Source: Cercis canadensis
Lineage: Eukaryota > Streptophyta > Magnoliopsida > Fabales > Fabaceae
DNA length: 64,000 nucleotides
Reading direction: 5' to 3'
Assembly (NCBI GenBank): GCA_003255065.1
Contig: QAOA01006734.1
Coordinates: forward strand, 1,718,130 to 1,782,129
Under the pieces are notes generated by a model. It was not told the origin of the DNA. It did not search any database and saw nothing but the letters and a program-made list of their open reading frames with translations. Shown here in pieces: positions 60,601-64,000 of this stretch. Both the position numbers and the translations under genes were made by a program. Every line of letters starts with the position of its first letter. Positions within the stretch are counted from its first letter, which is position 1.

Positions 60601-63530
60601 AGATCTGGCTTTAAGGCATAAGTTCGTGTGCACTTTTTGATTATAGTATTAGTATTTGGAGTGCCATGTCAATTTAATAAATTATTCACCCTGGTATTTT
60701 TATCTTTGCTGGTGATTTAGTTCACCAATCAAATATAACAAAATGGGTGGTAGTGAATTATGACAGACATGCACTACACAAAAGTTCCAACAATTTTATA
60801 CTTAAGTGGATCTAGAGATCAGAACATTAGCAGAAGAAAATTCCAAACAAAAAATTGGGAACCAAATGGAGTATTAGTTTTTTGAGGGGAAAACATGTTA
60901 AAAGAGGTGTAATGTAGCTGGTGATTCTCAACCCCAAAGACTAAAGTGGAGTATTAATTTTTTGAGGAGTGATATTCTTTTGATTTTCTCATTTAAATTA
61001 TTTTAAGTGATGCTGTTTTTGTAAATCCTTACACTATCTTTCTGGTGTATTTCCAGATAATTCTGCTGCTTCGGCTTGTTCCGTTACTTCCTTTCAACAT
61101 GTTAAATTACCTTCTATCTGTGACTCCTGTCCGCATAGGGGAATATATGCTGGCATCTTGGTTGGGAATGATGGTATGCACCCCCTATAATTGCCACATC
61201 TTATTTGGATAGCATAACATGCCTTGCCTACAAGTTATATGCAAATGCTTTTATTATCCTGAATGTTTCAGTTAACTAATACTCATCCTTAGTCTTATTA
61301 TCTATAAGATGTTTAAATTGCTAACTAAACTATTCATGACTTGTTTCTTTCTCCACTGTGTTAAATTCTCTTAGAATATGTGTACGAACTTAGTCATGTG
61401 CTCTTAATGTATCAATTTAGTGATGTGCTACTGTTAGTTTCTTTCTCTTCTGCTTAAGCATACCTTTTCTTTTGCTTCTTTCTATCAAGTCATTAGTGAT
61501 TATATCTCTTTATACTTTAACTGACTTATACTAATTTCTTATAACAGCCAATTACATTTGCATTAGTATACATGGGCACAACCTTGAAGGATCTTTCTGA
61601 CATTAAACATGGATGGAATGAAGTTTCAACAAGTCATTGGGTAAATGCAAGCTTCTATTTTCTTAATTTGCACTTTGCTATCAATCAAGACCCATAGTAA
61701 GTTAAAGTTCGAATAAGTATTTCAGAGTATGCTAGCAAGCAACAACTCATTGGGTAAATGGAAACCTTCTATTTTCTTGCTCAGGTGAACTTTACTATGA
61801 TTCTTGATCACTAGCATAGCTTGAAATACTTACTTGGAAGTATAATCGTGTTTAACGTCATCAAATCATAATTTTATATTTATCTTGACAGACTAACAGG
61901 CTTTTCAAGTTGTATTTTGCTTTCACGCATACTGAATAGTATGTTGAGAACTTGGTTCTAACTGTGGGGAAGTGTTTATAGTTAAGCTATATCAGGATAG
62001 TATTATATTTTTTTCAGTTGTTTTTTGACAAATGAATTGCATACCAAAGATCCAACAATGTTGATCTGCAGGTTGATGTGGAACATACTTAAATATGTCT
62101 AGCAACACATTCTACACAGCTGTCACCGCCTAAAACAAGTTTTGATTAACACTGAATATAGTATATGGCTGGAACAAAGTCATTCATTCAACTGTTCCTT
62201 TTGTGTTCCTTCCATTATGATATATATGTGTACCTGCTTTGATTTCTTTTTGTTCTTCTTCTGCCTCTCTGGCTAAAACCCTTCTTTGATTTCTCAATTG
62301 GAAGTAGAGATAGATACCTCAACCATGTTTGTGGACAACAACGTCAGCCTTGATTTTGTATGTAGTATTTTCATCATCATTTGTGAGTTATGCAGGAGTG
62401 AAACTGCAATCTCAACATGCGAAACCCTCTCAAGAGGGGAGGGAGAGAGAAAGAGAGAAGGGGAAGAGGTGTGGGCGAAACCCTCTCAAGAGGGGAGGGA
62501 GAGAGAAAGAGAGAAGGGGAAGAGGTGTGGGCGAAACNAGGGGGTATGGATAGAGAGACAGAAGGAAACAAAAATTGGTTTCTAAAGTTTGTGCTCTATA
62601 CATATGGTTTTCCCCTTAAGATAGATCTCATTGCTGTGAACACCCTTCTCTCTCACTGGATATGATCATCGATTACAGTCTACATGGTACCTGTGAATAA
62701 GTGATTGTAAATTTAATACATTCTCGCATCGTGCAATTTTAACTTTAAGGAAACGCATCTGAATGTTGTTATTTCCTTGTTCATATTCTAATATTTGATT
62801 TGCAATGCAGGTATATATTGTAATGGGATTTGGAATATCTGGTAAATTGTCCCGATATCTAGTCTTCTTTCATGTCTTGCTATTCAATTGTTTTGCCAAA
62901 AAAATTTCAGTCTGACTTGTTGGGTGCATCATCACGAATTTAATGATGATCACTTTATGAGATTGGTCTACTAACTAATTTTGTAGAGTAATATAAACAA
63001 GAGGATGATGTTTCCTCAATTCATAGAAAGGGATGAAGGTCCCCAGAAATCCAGAATTATAGTCATAATATTTCAATGATTGGGAAAGTGCATTTCCTTT
63101 CACTGATGATAGCAAACTTGTAACTTATGATCCTTTTAATTGTGTCATACAATCGTATCGTATTCCTTGTAACAATTTTTGTCCAATTTTGTCATGGGGT
63201 CCTTTCTCCTAGGTTGAGGGAGACATTGGGTAGACCATAGACCTCTTTTGTGTGTGCGCGCGGGCTTGTATGCACGTGGACTGGTATTATAGTGCCCCAT
63301 TAGGTCTGATACTGGAGTTTTGGTCTTTTCCTTGTTGTCTGTATGCAGTTATTGCGATGGTTTGCATCACCAGAATTGCGAAGGCCTCCCTTGACAAAGC
63401 TCTAGCTGAGCATGCCAAGATGGAAAGCGTTTTGGTCCCATCAATGCTGCCCATTGTAGCGGACTTGGCAGTGGATATCCAGAAGCCCCTTATGATTAGA
63501 ATAGATCCATCAAGAAATCTTGAGAAATAA
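57652..63530 (+). CDS. SNARE-associated/VTT (DedA-like) membrane protein, At1g03260-like
   Basis: Exons: 57652-57762, 58453-58514, 58971-59025, 60117-60215, 60529-60615, 61057-61173, 61548-61640, 62811-62841, 63349-63530; 278 aa with consistent phases. The N-terminal membrane segment (LRISLLFFLIAAIATAFSFL) is followed by the VTT domain: AIAYIPLTVLAVPASVLTLG, GGYLFGLPVGFIADSVGATI, AAFLLGRTIGRSYV, RLVPLLPFNMLNYLLSVTPV and ASWLGMMPITFALVYMGTTL. A last membrane segment (VYIVMGFGISVIAMVCITRI) and a short tail complete it. VTT proteins of the TMEM41/VMP1/DedA group sit in endomembranes, and several move lipids between leaflets; the role of this plant member is not established. Introns 1 and 5 appear to use GC donors (57763 and 60616). 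For intron 1 an in-phase GT at 57784 is an alternative that would add seven residues. Intron 7 contains the 56-bp repeat with an N. Confidence 0.9.
62419..62537 (+). repeat. 56-bp tandem repeat ending at an N (VTT intron 7)
   Basis: A purine-rich 56-bp unit beginning GCGAAACCCTCTCAAGAGGG occurs at 62419-62474 and 62475-62530. A third unit starts at 62531 and stops after seven bases at the N (62538). This could be an overlapping contig join or a collapsed longer array. It is intronic. Confidence 0.8.
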
Positions 63531-64000
63531 AAATTCTTTTCTTGTAAATTATTTCATAGCCCTATTCAAGTAAGAAAGACGGGGATGGCAGAAAAACGAA
63601 AGGTAACAAAAGGGGAATTTTTTCTTATCCCTTCCATTTTCTACTCAGTGTGTTTGTACAGCACCCAGTGCTTTTGCCTATTCGCACTTAAAATTTGGAA
63701 AAATAATCTGTGCCTCACATAGTGAAATGATCCAAATATTCTTCAGGTTATATAATTTATTCTATTTATATATGTGATCATCACATGTAAAATATGTAGT
63801 TATTGAATATAATGATTTCATACTAAACACAATAACAAAGTTCGAAGAGTATTTTAGTCATTTTATCATGTAAGTAACATCAGAATAATTTCTCTCACCT
63901 GTCGAGCACTACAAATTCATTTTCCCTTAAACTTTCGTAGAGGAATAATTTTTCAGCCCACATTCACATTTTTTAAGGCTTTTTGATAGAAATGGTTTTA
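63531..64000 (+). other. VTT gene 3' region and window end
   Basis: The 3' untranslated region probably extends to about 63.8 kb. Nothing else is seen before the end of the window. Confidence 0.5.

Noticed and set aside
1-64000. CRISPR arrays, bacterial operons, rRNA genes or LTR retrotransposons
   Set aside because: No regularly spaced repeats, rRNA cores, or paired long terminal repeats with gag-pol relics were seen; the window is plant nuclear DNA.

Overview
This is nuclear DNA from a flowering plant, almost certainly a eudicot. It is AT-rich, the genes are split by GT-AG introns with AT-rich interiors, and the protein families (HUA2-like PWWP protein, PORR protein, plant-type glutathione peroxidase, adenylate isopentenyltransferase, PLS-type PPR) are plant families. 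The species cannot be fixed from the sequence. A rosid is a reasonable guess, because the gene neighbourhood resembles one I recall from Arabidopsis.

Layout. From 1 to 8.2 kb there are mobile-element remains: a TTA-flanked TIR element (630-1471), a decayed hAT element with an 8-bp target duplication (2766-5609) sitting in an old degenerate repeat, and a small MITE (7086-7331). A HUA2-like (HULK) gene with 11 coding exons occupies 8.9-19.1 kb on the + strand, preceded by a 39-aa upstream ORF. A six-exon glutathione peroxidase gene lies at 21.1-23.9 kb (+). From 24 to 30 kb there is no intact gene, but a TIR element there carries a broken piece of a PPR gene. A CUE-domain/coiled-coil gene (30.5-35.0 kb) and a CNNM-type DUF21/CBS membrane protein gene (37.1-42.1 kb) follow on the - strand. 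A single-exon PORR gene (44.1-45.3 kb, +), a tiny histidine-rich ORF (46.7 kb, +) and an intronless IPT gene (50.0-51.0 kb, -) come next. After about 6 kb of AT-rich DNA without a gene, a nine-exon VTT/SNARE-associated membrane protein gene (57.7-63.5 kb, +) closes the window.

The genes do not form a pathway. They act in RNA processing and flowering control (HULK), peroxide removal (GPX), ubiquitin binding (CUE), ion transport or sensing (CNNM), organelle RNA splicing (PORR), cytokinin synthesis (IPT) and endomembrane function (VTT). The order HULK - GPX - PORR - (small ORF) - IPT matches, from memory, Arabidopsis At3g63070-At3g63110, which supports the HULK2/3, GPX4/5 and IPT3 assignments.

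Assembly caution. Six single-N positions (12244, 15968, 24960, 36300, 48249, 62538) each follow one copy of a near-identical direct repeat whose second copy starts at or within a few bases of the N. These look like contig ends that overlapped but were not merged, not biological duplications; 62538 may instead be a collapsed tandem array. One of them falsely repeats the start of a HULK exon. A 62-base N run (34611-34672) lies in intron 1 of the CUE gene.
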